Assembly (NCBI GenBank): GCA_015680685.1
Contig: MNCI01006063.1
Location: forward strand, 67,139-98,910
Direction of reading: 5' to 3'
DNA: 31,772 bases
DNA from: Gnetum montanum
Taxonomy: Eukaryota; Streptophyta; Gnetopsida; Gnetales; Gnetaceae
The notes under the pieces were generated by a model, which saw only the letters and a list, made by a program, of their open reading frames with translations, searched no databases and had not been told where the DNA came from. The position numbers and the translations under genes are program-made. Shown here piece after piece: positions 8,144 through 18,649 of the stretch (position 1 is the stretch's first letter; every line of letters starts with the position of its first letter).

Positions 8144-8632
8144 CTATGACATTGATTGAGTTTGATGCATCGTTATGACTAGTGTGGGGTTAGTTGTGGT
8201 AAGGTAGGAGGGAGTGGAAGATGGTGGTAGCATGCCCATGAAAAAAACAAAAGCAAGAGGGGAAGGCTCAGTGGCCTTGGGGGTTGCTTGTTGGAACAAT
8301 CCCCCTAGGATGTTTTTGGACTCAAATTCAACCCCAAATTCATCCTCCTCTTCTTGTTGCTCCTCTAAGCTATGCTTATCATCTTCTTTCTCCATCTCAA
8401 TCAATTAGGCTAGGATACCCACATAGATATTGGTTAGAGGTATTTGGTCATAGGAGGAAAATATGTACTCTTTATCATTACAATGGATGAGTTCAAACTT
8501 CCTTTTGTCTTCTACTTTTAAACATGGAATCAACATGCCAGCCTGTATTTTCACATAAATGTAGTTATATTGGTCTTCATTTATGGCTACAAAATTAGGA
8601 CTTTTCTCCATGATCCTCAAGACTATCTGCAT
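8144..8632 (-). pseudogene. Unrecognised decayed ORF with acidic stretch
   Basis: One minus-strand frame runs from 8632 to 8144 with a single TAG at 8405-8407. The first 75 codons (containing VAINEDQYNYIYVKIQAG and CLKVEDKRKFELIHC) look like globular coding sequence. After the stop comes an acidic block EEQQEEEDEFGVEFESK and a Pro-rich tail. A Pro-rich, stop-ridden reading continues toward 7811, on the same strand as the protease across the N. It might be a decayed gag-type region of that element, but I do not recognise the family, and the join at 7810 is itself doubtful. Confidence 0.3.
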
Positions 8633-11164
8633 TCAATGATAGTAGGGTATAGATCCTCATGGCTTGTTGACTAGGACCTTTACTAGTGAAGGTGAGAGGC
8701 AACTTGATGAACTACTCAAAAGACATGATTGTTTTGTTAAATTTGGCTTAAAATAAGCTATAAAAGGAAAAAATAGAATTAAATCCCAAAAAGTGGAACT
8801 CAAAAATGTTCAGAGAAAGAAAAAATAATAGAAAATAAAGTACTTTCTATAATTAGTCATTGGTAGGTTGGGTGGGTTTACCACCTTTACCAAAAATAGA
8901 AATCTAGGAAAGTTGGTAATAAGCCTCACCTACACTAGCCCCTTAACTATCTCTATGCTAGATATGGTAGAGGGGAAGGGGGAGGAGGAAAGAAGAAGGA
9001 TGAGATGGGGGGAATCTCATACCTTTCTAATCCAAAATTAATGAGGGGGTGGGGGAAGGATGAAAATCAAAGTGGAAAATTAATGTTTTTCCACTAAGAC
9101 TAGTTTTGTCAAGTTTCTAATTTTCTTCACTTGAAAAGATGGGGGGAAGCTAACTTCCAAAAATTTGATGGTTTCTAGAGAGATTTCACCACCTACTTTG
9201 GAAACTAGAAAAAATTGATAGCCAAAAGAAAAAAGGATGAAAATTTTCAATGTTTTCTTTTGTTGCAAAAAGCCAACAACCAACCACCTACAACTTCCAT
9301 GCTGTAGTTTTGGTTACAAAGGGAAAAAGATCAGCGTTGGTTCTTCAAAGTTTTGGCTGCAAAAAAAATTAAAAAATGACTTTCAAGTTGTAATGTTGGC
9401 TATGGGGAAGATAGATTTGGGCACAAAAATTAGGTGGAGGCCCTTCTTCTACCACTAGAAATCTATTGCAACTAGAAAAATCCATAATTTGGAAATCAAT
9501 GGATCTAGCAAAGCAACCTCAACCCTGAGTTCTGAAGGCCTTTGAAAACATGGGATTCAAGGTGGCCTATCTAGTATGGTAGATCTACCAAGGACTTTAA
9601 GGATGGTAGAATGAGATAAATAATATGATTACAAATCAAAGTAATATAAATGCACTAAACATAAATGACAAATTTAATTTGAACATAAACCAAAACTATA
9701 AACATTAGTTTACAAAGAATAAAATAAAGAGTTAAGAGATTGTGTACAAAGTGTGCCTCAAAGGGCAATAGCAGGGTTCACTTGAGTAGGGGTTTAGGGT
9801 TCATTGAATATGATGTGTTCAACTCCATGATTTGGATATCCTACCACTCCCAATGCTATTGAACCTTCTTTGCTACTATTTCTAGATCTACATGTTGGTC
9901 ACTAGTGGGAGTTGAGAAGTATGAAAAATCACAGTTGCCCATGTGCACTACAGTAGGAGTGGAAATTCTAGGAGTGTAGCATGGAGCCTGAAAATTCACA
10001 AATATCAAGGGGGATTATAGGGTCACAAGGCCATAGGGATTCCACCATTGGAATACCCATGGAGCAACATTCATGCAAAGGTTTACAAGTTCTCTTAGAT
10101 GTGCTAGAATGTGGGACTTTTCTTGGAAAATGTATGTATCCTGAATGTATTCTAGTGCCAGAAAAGTGGAACTAATGTCAGGTTATTGAATTGCCAAAGT
10201 GTTGAACTTGTAAATGGTATTTGAGGCTAGTGTTTATAGGTTTAGGTCATGAATGGTGCTACAAATTGGCTATAATTTGGTTATACAATCTTTGCAAATT
10301 GGCTATCAAATCACTACAAATTTATGCCTTGTACAAGTGAGATGGTGCCCAAATTTGGAGGGTTATCACATATAGTAAGTATCTTCCCCCATGGTCATTT
10401 CATTTACTATAAATAGTAACAACGACATACCTCCTACTTTGGAAATAGATTTTTCACACTGAGCCTTCTTCCATCCTTGTTGATCTGGCTAGTCAATGTT
10501 GGATTGCATGGAATGTTGAAATTTTGGTTCTTGTGGTGTCCACACTAGGGGCATGTAATTTCCATGCTAGAAGTAGAGGCTCCATGTTGAGGGAAAACTT
10601 CCACATTCAAGGGGAAAGGTTTCCATGTTATGCCTTTAGTCTCAATGCTAAGGGAAAAAGATTCTAAGCTAAGGGGAAAACCTCCATCCTTCCACTTTAA
10701 GGGTAGGTGAGATTTACTCCTTTGCATATGCTTTCAGTGTAGAAAAGTGTATACCTCCTCCTCCTCCCCTCCATAAAACCCATCAAATTGCCATATTTTG
10801 TCTTCCAAAAGAATGTTTTGACCCTCCAAGCCCAAATATAGATACTAGATGACTTTCTTCACTTGGAAAATGAGGCTTTGACCACTTATGAGGCATTTTA
10901 GCCCCAAAAATATGGAATATGTGACATTTCCCCTCATGGACTATAATCTTCACATTTACAATGAATTTTTGTCTTGAGTTTCATGGGGTGAAAGCTACAT
11001 GATGAAAATTATCCATAACATGCAAATTTTTGTGGTGTTTCACACACACACCTTATGAACCAAGAAGATCACATGGGCCCACTACTAGAACATCATCCAT
11101 AACAAGAGTTTCCTTTCCAAGGAGATGGTGGAGTAGTGGTTGCAGATGGATCTCATCACTTAAA
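8633..11164. other. AT-rich region without recognisable genes
   Basis: No frame longer than about 75 codons that resembles a known family is visible on either strand. Landmarks are a purine-rich, G-rich stretch at 8960-9060, A-rich low-complexity DNA at 8760-8840 and 9600-9730, and the quasi-repeat at 10580-10700. It is probably decayed transposon DNA, judged only by composition. Confidence 0.4.
10580..10700. repeat. Degenerate short repeat with core CTAAGGGGAAA
   Basis: The core recurs five times in variant form (about 10583, 10602, 10648, 10667, 10690), mostly about 20 bases apart. The complement reads as a repetitive Pro/Leu/Ser-rich stretch, but no coding role is supported. Confidence 0.4.
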
Positions 11165-11745
11165 ATGGTAAGGATTGAAGCGATTATTATGTTTGGGTCC
11201 TAGAATACGGCCAAGTACAAAAAGACCATAAAAAGAAGTACAAGGCTGATCATGAGGCTTATCTGAAGTGGCTAAATGAGGGGAATACTGAATGACATAA
11301 GCTAGAGCTATGCATTAATGGAATTAAAGCCAAAAGTGCCTACAAACTATTTGAAGGCACTCTCATGGTGGTTGAAAATCCTACTCAAGTTTCCACTACT
11401 ACAAGTGAGATTTTAACTACCATGGTGTCATGGGAGTTGCCCACATTGATGGAGGTTGATGAGTGCAACATCATCAAAAGTATTAATCTTAGGTATGTGG
11501 ATTGAGCCAACATGATAAAAGAAAAAATCCTCTATCTTTTAGAGGTTGGTCTTCAAAATCTTTTCCTAGAATTCATCATGCTAGATTCCCTATAGGTTTG
11601 TTTGTTATATGGTTTTATCTATGTTTTTCTTTTTCTAAGCTATGTGTTGATTACTAATTGTTCTAGTATTGTCATGTTAGAGGCACCAAGTGATACTGAT
11701 AGTCCCAATGGTGAGGGTGGAGATAAGCCTCTTTTTTTGTATTTT
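11165..11745 (+). pseudogene. Second copy, C-terminal exons 7-8 of the pseudophosphatase fusion gene
   Basis: The plus-strand reading EYGQVQKDHKKKYK, then AYKLFEGTLMVVENPTQ, aligns with EWGQKEKDHKHVYK and AFKKFEEQVTVTASPER of exon 7 at 5182-5999. Further on, MIKEKILYLLEVGLQNL matches EDEIMKRLWAGLDKL. A recognisable intron follows (GT at 11596, AG at 11679-11680; 85 nt against 81 nt in the better copy), then the first codons of an acidic exon 8. At least four stops interrupt it. Because the intron is retained, this is a DNA-level duplicate, not a processed cDNA. The homology ends near 11745 at a T-rich tract. Confidence 0.65.
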
Positions 11746-11945
11746 TTTTACCCAAAAGGCAATCCTGAGTAGGTAGGGAGAGGGATCCAACCAACACTCA
11801 ATAGGTTTAAGGCATTTAGCCTGGATCTGGGACATGCCTGAATACAACTGCTACCACAAGTTCAACACATTGTTCCTTGCACGTTACATGGAAACATGCT
11901 TTCAGAACCCATAGGGGACTATCTATTGTGCTAGTGGCTGATTTT
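11746..11945 (+). pseudogene. Second copy, phosphatase-like exon 2 fragment
   Basis: It starts with GGCAATCCTGAG, matching the GNPED region of exon 2. The reading WIWDMPEYNCYHKFNTLFLARY, then CFQNP and GTIYCASG, matches WIWGMTRFNCYHAYNTLFVACH and FQNPPGTVYYAGG. The homology stops at the position equivalent to the exon 2 donor, where the donor itself is not preserved. Here too the motif IV Asp pair is absent (Ala-Arg). It lies after the C-terminal exons on the same strand, so the gene order is scrambled, and 16 bp further on the RT of the next pol begins. Confidence 0.65.
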
Positions 11946-11961
11946 TGCAACCTTGATCTGC

Positions 11962-12535
11962 TATGTTATGCAACGCTGGCCATATCATGGATGGTTTCTC
12001 CAGGTACAACCAAATCCACATTAATCTAGAGCACCAGCTATCCACAACCTTCATGACCCCATGGAGAACTTTCTGCTACACCATGATGCCCTTCGGGCTC
12101 AAGAATACTGGAGCAACTTACCAGTGAGGCATGACTTATAGTTTCAGTGATTACATCCTAGAAACATTAAACAACTACATGGATGATATAGCAGTCAAGT
12201 CCAAGGAGGTAGCCGATCATCCACATGATCTAGGGGTAGTCCTCAAATGCTGCCAAATGCACAACTTACGCCTCAATCCTAAGAAGTGCATCTTCAAGGT
12301 GAAAAATGGACGCATGTTAAGGTTTGTAGTATTGGAGGCCGGAATACAGGTGGACCCTAACAAAGTTAAGGCCATTCTCAACCTAGCGCCTCCCACAAAC
12401 CTTAAAGAGTTACATGGTTTGAAAGGTAGAGTGCAATTCATTTGAAGGTTTATAGCAAGGTTGACCGACAAGTTATACCCCATGCAACATCTTCTGAAGA
12501 AGGGGGTTAACTTCGAATGGACAACCTAGTGTCAA
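11962..12535 (+). pseudogene. Reverse transcriptase of the second Tat-like element
   Basis: RT fragment lacking the N-terminal third. It begins with a shortened version of the AGHALLSFMDGFS block. TFMTPW, MMPFGLKNTGATYQ, the catalytic box YMDD (12176-12187), LRLNPKKCIF and LKGRVQFI follow. The frame is interrupted by TGA after GATYQ (about 12126), TGA near 12443 and TAG near 12528. Protein similarity to the minus-strand RT at 483-1121 is high over the whole length, so both belong to one family or to sister families. Confidence 0.88.
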
Positions 12536-12990
12536 CAAGCCTTCAATGACCTGAAGAAGGAACTCTCACACCTCCCGATTGTGCATCCACCGCAAAGGGA
12601 TAAACCCTTCTTTATCTACCTCACTACCTCTGACACATCTATCGTAGCACTGCTATGTTAGAAACGAGACAACGATTATGAGATACCAGTGTATTATTTG
12701 AGTCATGTGCTAATAGCAAATGAGGAAAAATACAACGAAGTGGAGAGGAATTTCCTGGCCTTAGTGTTCGCACTAAAGAAGTGGTGGCATTACCTATTCA
12801 ACAGTACAACCAACATCATTTGCAAAAGCAATATACTCCTGGCTATCACCAACAACTTATATGAAAGTAGCAGGATAGCCCGATGGAAGGTAATAACTAC
12901 AGAGTTCGATCTATGCTATGTAAGTCAATCGTTGATAAAGGGTCAAGCCATAGCGACCCAGCTCACAGTGTCGCCAATCGACAACTAGGC
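12536..12990 (+). pseudogene. RNase H (first) of the second Tat-like element
   Basis: It continues the RT frame: AFNDLKKELSHLPIV, FFIYLTTSDTSIVALLC, YYLSHVL, NEVERNFLALVFALKKW and NIICKSNILLAITN. A TAG sits after ALLC (about 12659) and another at the end near 12986. This is the retroviral-type RNase H that follows RT in all Ty3/gypsy elements. Confidence 0.85.
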
Positions 12991-13050
12991 AACCATAGAC
13001 CCCAAATTCCTAGACAAGTACGTTAGCAATGTCAACATCATCCCATCACA

Positions 13051-13450
13051 TTTCAAAGCCATCTTACATTTTGACGGTGCCTCAACTGCGTGAGGAGGTA
13101 GCACTACTACCATAATCACGTTCCCCTCTGGGGAAATGCAGCCATCCGCTTATCGATTTACATTCCCTTGCACCAACAACATGGCAGAATATGAGGGGCT
13201 ACTCAGAGGCCTCTTAACTGCCTAAGCACTACACATACAACACTTGGTGATCCAGGGAGATTCACAATTAGTCGTGAATCATATCACCGAGGTCTATGCC
13301 TAAAAACCTACACACCTACAACCCTACTATGACCTAGCAAAAATCTTGCTTAAGCAATTCACAAGCACAGATGTGCAACATGTTCCACGTAATCAAAACA
13401 CCGTGGAAGACACCCTAGCTACCCTTGTGTTAAACATTCCATCACATTCC
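13051..13450 (+). pseudogene. Second RNase H (aRNH), hallmark of the Tat lineage
   Basis: The frame continues with ILHFDGAST (first Asp codon at 13073-13075), TNNMAEYEGLL (Glu), IQGDSQLVVNHI (Asp), and YYDLAKILLKQF...VQHVPRNQN (final block). This is the extra, archaeal-type RNase H placed between the normal RNase H and integrase in Tat elements. TGA near 13091, TAA near 13223 and TAG near 13300 interrupt it. The same domain recurs at 16455-16850. Confidence 0.8.
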
Positions 13451-13589
13451 CTGGAAATCTTGCCAACCTCGATTATAGAATGTGTGCAGAGCCTATCACT
13501 CAAGTGGAACACATGGGATCTATCAGTGCTACGGATACCCAGGAATGATATGTCAACATTAAAACTTATCTACAGCATGGTGAACCCCC

Positions 13590-14787
13590 TGAAGGATTGA
13601 CATCTGCCCAGAGAGATGCAATCCGTAAGCATGACTAGCAATACATGCTCATGGGAAATGATGCCCTATGTCGATTCTCCTATGACGGGATATTGCTAGC
13701 ATGCATGGGTGGCGAGCAACCATAGAAGGTAGTTAATGAGGTACATGAGGGGTTGTGTAGTGGACACATAGCACCTAGGGCTATGGCTACCAAAATTCAA
13801 TGCCTAGGGTACTACTAGCCCCACATGGAACGTGATTGCCTGCCGAAAGTCAAGACATGTGACAGGTGCCAAAGATACGCAAATCTCATGCACATCTCGC
13901 GTATAGACCTACACCCAATGCAAATCACATGGCCCCTCCAATGATGTGGATTAGACCTCATAGGGCCTATCACACCTAAGTCCTCAGTGGAGCATAGCTT
14001 CATTATCACCACCATTGAGTATTTTACCAAGTGTGTGGAAGCCATTCCTCTAAGGAAGACAACGTCTCAGGAAATCTACCATTTCATCCTCAACAACATC
14101 GTAATAAGGTTTGGGCTTCCAATGACTATTGTGGTTGACAATGGGCCACAGTTTAGCAGTATGGAAACCCAAACCTTCTATAGCAATCTAGGCATTAAAT
14201 AATCATTTTCTTCCCCTTACTATTTGCAGGTGAATGAGCAAGCAGAGGCTACAAATAATTCCATCATCAACTTGCTGAAGCAGATTCTTAACAATAGTAA
14301 GAAGCGATGGCACAAGAAAATCCTCTATGTCCTCTAGGCCTAGAGAACGATGTGAAGAACTACAATGCATAAGATCCCTTACAGTCTTGTTTATGGATCT
14401 AAAGCTATATTGCCTCTTGAGTTGTAGGTACCCTCACCCTGGATGATCCTTGCGGATGTCGTGAGCGAAGCCCAGAACAATGAGTCACAAACCATCAACC
14501 TCGACTTAGTGGAGGAAGAGCACGTGCAGATGCTAAGATGCATCATGCACTACCAAAGCAAGCAATAATAGAAGCACCGTGCAGACCTGCATTGACGGCC
14601 AGTGTAGAAGGGAGACCTCGTCCTCAAGGTCGTCCGTGAGCACATGAGAAAATTCTCAGCCAATTGGGAAGGTCCTTACATGGTCACTAAAGCCTTCAAG
14701 AATGGAGCCTTCAAACTGGTAGACATGAATGGCAACAAGTTCGCCAACCCAATGAAGCACTCGTATCTCAAGTTGTACTACGTTTGA
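13590..14787 (+). pseudogene. Integrase of the second Tat-like element
   Basis: Integrase inserts the cDNA into the host chromosome. It reads in a different frame from RT-RNase H, so a frameshift lies near 13.48-13.55 kb. The HHCC zinc finger is visible (EVHEGLCSGH, then KVKTCDRCQRY at about 13738-13880). The DDE core has LDLIGPI (about 13950), VDNGPQFSS (about 14138) and EQAEATNNSI (about 14240). The C-terminal GPY/F module reads FSANWEGPYMV (about 14655), and the protein ends SYLKLYYV with TGA at 14785-14787. Several TAG and TGA stops show that it is dead. Confidence 0.88.
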
Positions 14788-14799
14788 AGCACAACGGCA

Positions 14800-15130
14800 A
14801 CTACAAACACTATCCACTATGACAATAAACTAGCAATCACACCAAGTAGCGTCTACAATGACGATAAACTAGCGGCATCGAGCAATGTTTGCTATGATGT
14901 TAAACTAGCGGCAGCCATCCGCTACGATGATAAATTGGCAATTGCACCAAATAACGTCCGCAATGATGATAAACTAGCGGCATTGAGCAACGTCTGCTAC
15001 CACATTAAACTGGTGGCAGCCATCTACTATGACATTAAAATGGCATGTACGATCTACTGGGACCTTAAACTAGCACAGCAGTCCATTGGGACCTTAAACT
15101 AGTACACAGTCTACCAGGACATTAAATTGG
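14800..15130. repeat. Tandem repeat array after integrase, core TAAACTAGC
   Basis: About ten degenerate units, roughly 30-35 bp apart, each carry (T/A)TAAACTAG or TTAAATTGG, usually preceded by CTAYGATGA or CTACTGGGAC. The array starts just past the integrase stop and lies before the polypurine tract, so it belongs to the element's 3' untranslated region. Its last full units (GGGACCTTAAACTAG) resemble the complement of the units at 6427-6866. Confidence 0.75.
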
Positions 15131-16076
15131 GTTCACGTCGCATCCCCAGTAGGCACCAGCATTAGATACACATCGAACGAGTGGGTGTGATGCTAACGTG
15201 TGGGTGGGACGTCGTAGCTCTGGAATGTGGTTCATGATGCACTAAGAACGTGGTCTAGAACATATGCAGTGCTGCCACCCTTGGAATCATGTTGACCCTT
15301 TGAAGATCCCATATGGCGTCACATTGGCCCTTTGAACCCACCGTCGCCACGGCCCGTCGCCCTGACGGTGGTTCCTAGGCTAGTTCCAGCATCTGGAGTT
15401 CCAGTAGTATTGTGGCCGAGCCACGATTTTGTTACTCTAGCTCCCTACCAATGCCTGGGCTCGTATGACGTTAGCTATGTGGCAGTTGATCCCATACCTA
15501 AACTGAGAATGCAAGCCCCTGGTAGGCATTCCAAAGCATCCGCACCCGCAGCACCTTCTAGCACCTCGGAGACTAGGTCCCCCGCGCCAATCCGGTCAAG
15601 GCCACTACTGGCCTTCCTGCTTTGGACATCGTACACTAGCAACGATGTCCAACAGCTTCAACAATGCTAGCAGCCAGCAAGACCTTTGTTCCCAAGGGCA
15701 CATCTCACAACAGCAGCAAATTCCATAACGTGTGTAACGCAACTCACCATATGGAAAGCATTTGTAGGCAGGACAAAATCCTTCACAGATGTAACGCAAC
15801 TCATTCTGCGAAGGAAACACCTGTCCTATGAGAGGTTGAAGAACAGCGCTAGCCAAAGATGAAAATGCAAATGAGCCCCTCAGAGCAATCTAACAAGGGA
15901 CTCTGCTAAACATCATCTTTGCTCTTTGCCTTAACCTCTGCAAAACCAATGAAACACTCTCAAGTGCGACCGAGTGACACCTAGACACACACCAAGTGAC
16001 AACCTTAGCATTTCGCCTATTGCGGTATTTCATATTCTTTGCCAACGTCTATTAAGCCGATTCTCCAGATGTTGAC
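15131..16076. other. 3' untranslated region of the second element, no gene recognised
   Basis: GC-richer than its surroundings. It includes a 112-codon open frame at 15332-15670 whose Pro/Ser/Ala-rich product I cannot assign and regard as doubtful. It also contains a perfect hairpin (15622-15652) and the motif TGTAACGCAACTCA twice (about 15734 and 15790). Position between integrase and polypurine tract makes it element DNA. Confidence 0.45.
15622..15652. repeat. Perfect 11-bp inverted repeat, 9-nt loop
   Basis: TTGGACATCGT at 15622-15632 is the exact reverse complement of ACGATGTCCAA at 15642-15652. It could form a stem in RNA or DNA. No T-tract or other sign of a terminator follows. Confidence 0.6.
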
Positions 16077-16310
16077 AAAGAGGGGCCAATGAAACACCCC
16101 AAAAAATGCGGGATCATTTTTGCTTCACCAGGCCTTGCGATTCGTGCAACACCATGACAGTTCTTCAGGAGGAGAACATTTTGAGTTTAGTCTGGGTAGT
16201 TCGGAAAATTTTCTACTTTAGGTGAAAACAGGCTCTACGGGTCATCCTACCTGTCCATCTAAGTAGCATGCCAAGCCGAAAACCTACTCAGAAATGACAC
16301 GTGGAGTTGG
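16077..16310 (+). mobile_element. Polypurine tract and truncated 3' LTR of the second element
   Basis: AAAGAGGGG at 16077-16085 is a polypurine tract. It is followed after CCAA by TGAAACACCCC at 16090, taken as the LTR start. The same arrangement (ACAAAGAAGGACCAA then TGAAATATCC) ends the third element at 27336-27360, which supports both calls. The LTR is cut off near 16310, where RNase H-integrase sequence of the third element begins abruptly. Confidence 0.55.
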
Positions 16311-16317
16311 CAACAGC

Positions 16318-17661
16318 ATTCTCGATGCCTTAACTAAAGGTCAACCTATAACCACACAACCTACAATGTCTCCAGTTAAACACCATGTAGCCATTAATCC
16401 TAAGTTCTTTAATGAGCATGTTAACATTGTTAATGAGGCACCTGAGGGTTAGGAGGCCATCATGCACTTTGATGGAGCTTCAACTATCCATGGGGGCCAA
16501 TGTAGCTATTATCATAATATCACCCTTTGGTGAGATCTAACCTTTCTCTTATCATTTTCAATTTCCTTATACCAACAACATGGTAAAATATGAAGGGTTA
16601 ATCATAGAAATGATGGTAGCTCATAACCAAAAAATAAAATGTTTGATGGTGAAAGGTGATTTGTAAGTAGTAGTTAATTAAGTAACTAAGGTTTATGCAT
16701 GCAAAGGCAAACATTTAAAACCTTACTATTAGCTAGCCAAGAAACTCATGCAACAATTTATAGATGTTAGCATTCAATATATATTCTAAACCAAGAATAC
16801 CTTAGTTGATGCCATTGCAACCTCAACCCTAAGTGTGATGCTGGATGTGTTTAGTAAGTTACCTTATTTAATGGAGAACTATGCTCTTTCCATCATGCAA
16901 AACACTAAGGGCATCTCTATAGCCATCATTAGTAATGTTCCTCAAAAGGAGTGACATGATAATATCAAGTTTTACCTAATGCATGATGAGCCTCCATAGG
17001 ACTTAATTATCTCTCAAAAGAATGTTGTCCATAAAAGGTCAAAACAATATGTCATTGTAGCCAATAACACACTATGTTGAAGGTCCTACAATGGAATATT
17101 ATTACTATGCTTAGGTAAAACTAAATCTTGCATAATCCTTGAGCAAGTTCACGAAGGTGTATGTGAAGGACATATTGGACCTAAAGCCATGGCTGCAAAG
17201 ATTAGAGGACTAGGATACTATTGGCCCTATATGGAAAGTGATTACTTGTAAAAGGTTAAGACTTGTAATACCTATCAATATCACAATCACTTAAAACATG
17301 TACCACCAACTGAATTACATACTACTCAAATCACTTAGCTATTTCAATGATGGAAAATAAACATTATTGGATTGATAATGCCTAAGTCTTCCACAAGGCA
17401 TAGCTTCATCATCACTACAACTAAATATTTTACAAAGTGGGTTGAGGCTATTTCTTTAAGAAAAATAACATCTCAACAAGTCTATAAATTCATATTAGAT
17501 AATATCGGATACCGTTTTACATATCATTAACTATAGTTACAAATAATGGACCAGATTTTGGTAGGTAAGAAACACAAACCTTTTGTAAATAATTGAACAT
17601 CAAACATTTCATTTTATCATTGTATTATCCACAAGCTCATGAACAAGCTGAAGCTAGCAAT
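16318..17661 (+). pseudogene. Third Tat-like pol: RNase H end, aRNH and integrase N-terminal part
   Basis: It starts inside the RNase H-aRNH spacer (LTKGQPITTQPTMSP). AIMHFDGAST and MVKGDL mark the aRNH. EQVHEGVCEGHIGPKAMAAKI and a degraded zinc finger, then KSSTRHSFIITTTKYFTKWVEAI, mark integrase. The reading is older and more AT-rich than the second copy, with many stops and frameshifts. At 17661 it is broken, within the integrase block containing the catalytic Glu, by the nested LTR element, and it resumes at 26541. Confidence 0.8.
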
Positions 17662-17666
17662 AAGGT
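17662..17666 (+). repeat. Target-site duplication, left copy (AAGGT)
   Basis: These five bases before the 5' LTR are repeated at 26536-26540 after the 3' LTR. Five bases is the usual length for Ty3/gypsy integration. Confidence 0.85.
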
Positions 17667-18542
17667 TGATGAACCATGATTTGTTAGGCTCCAATATCGA
17701 ACCCACGATATCGAGTATGCGATATTGTAACCTAAATAATGATATCAGATACACAATATCATGACTCCTATGTGGAGCTATAAATACACATGTGGGCACA
17801 TGGGAAAGTCAATTAGGAATTAGTTCTTAGTCAGTTAGTTTTTCAATCATTTGTTAGTTCTTCTCAACCCTTTCTCCTAGTGCATGCCTGTAGTGTGATG
17901 ATTGTAATTGTATGGCACCTTTATTCGAGTGTCACATACTTGGACACGTACATGACTGGAAATAAAGATTGATATTACTTCATCATTTCAGCAGTCACTT
18001 AGTTTTAGTTGTTTAATTATTATTTATTGCTTTTGTAATTAATATTTCTCACCCTCATTTCCTGTCCTTGTTATTAATCATGGAATGAGTATGACTTAAC
18101 CACGAGCATTTAAGTATGACTACTTGGTAACCCAGTAGCATACCTAGGACATGAACTTGGTAATCCCAATGGTAGTGGTACATGAGATCCAAGATGTGTA
18201 TGGATGATTAAGGAACGAATACTCATTGCACTTAGGCTAGCTTAGACTCTCTCCTCCCATTTCCTCGTAGTTAGATTCTCTCTCCCTCTCCTCCTTAGTC
18301 CAATTAAAGTTATTTTCCATTGCTTCTAGGAGTAGCACTAGTTTAGGATCACATCATACACCTCACTCTAGACTAAACCATATGTGATAACATAAATACT
18401 AGTCCAAGTGGGAAGACAGCAAACTATGATCAATGAGTAACTATCTAGATACCACAACTAGCCCATCTGCAGAGTTTGGCTGGATCATTCGTGAACACTC
18501 ATATTCATATGGTTGAGTGTAGGGGTACCTTGCCACTCATCA
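17667..18542 (+). repeat. 5' LTR of the nested element
   Basis: It begins TGATGAACCATG and ends CACTCATCA. A TATA box (CTATAAATAC, 17778-17787) and AATAAA (17961-17966) are present. The start of U3 (17690-17765) contains iterated GATATC/AATATC motifs. Compared by eye with the 3' LTR, roughly one base in ten differs, mostly transitions, so the insertion is old. Confidence 0.9.
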
Positions 18543-18543
18543 T

Positions 18544-18561
18544 TGGTGTCGTTGCTGGGGA
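18544..18561 (+). other. Primer-binding site, tRNA-Asp type
   Basis: TGGTGTCGTTGCTGGGGA starts two bases after the LTR. It matches the complement of the plant tRNA-Asp 3' end at 15 of 18 positions. All three mismatches are C-to-T, as expected from deamination. Confidence 0.75.
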
Positions 18562-18649
18562 AGGTGCTAGTTATTTAGATTAGTTACATCATACAAGATC
18601 ACTATAACAAAGTATTAATGATACATCTTTTAGGAAGAAGTAATTGCAA

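Noticed and set aside
9789-9803. Telomere-like GGGTTTAGGG
   Set aside because: Fewer than two plant telomere units; chance occurrence.
15332-15670. Plus-strand open frame of 112 codons as a gene
   Set aside because: Low-complexity composition, no domain, and its position in an element's 3' untranslated region; kept only as a remark.
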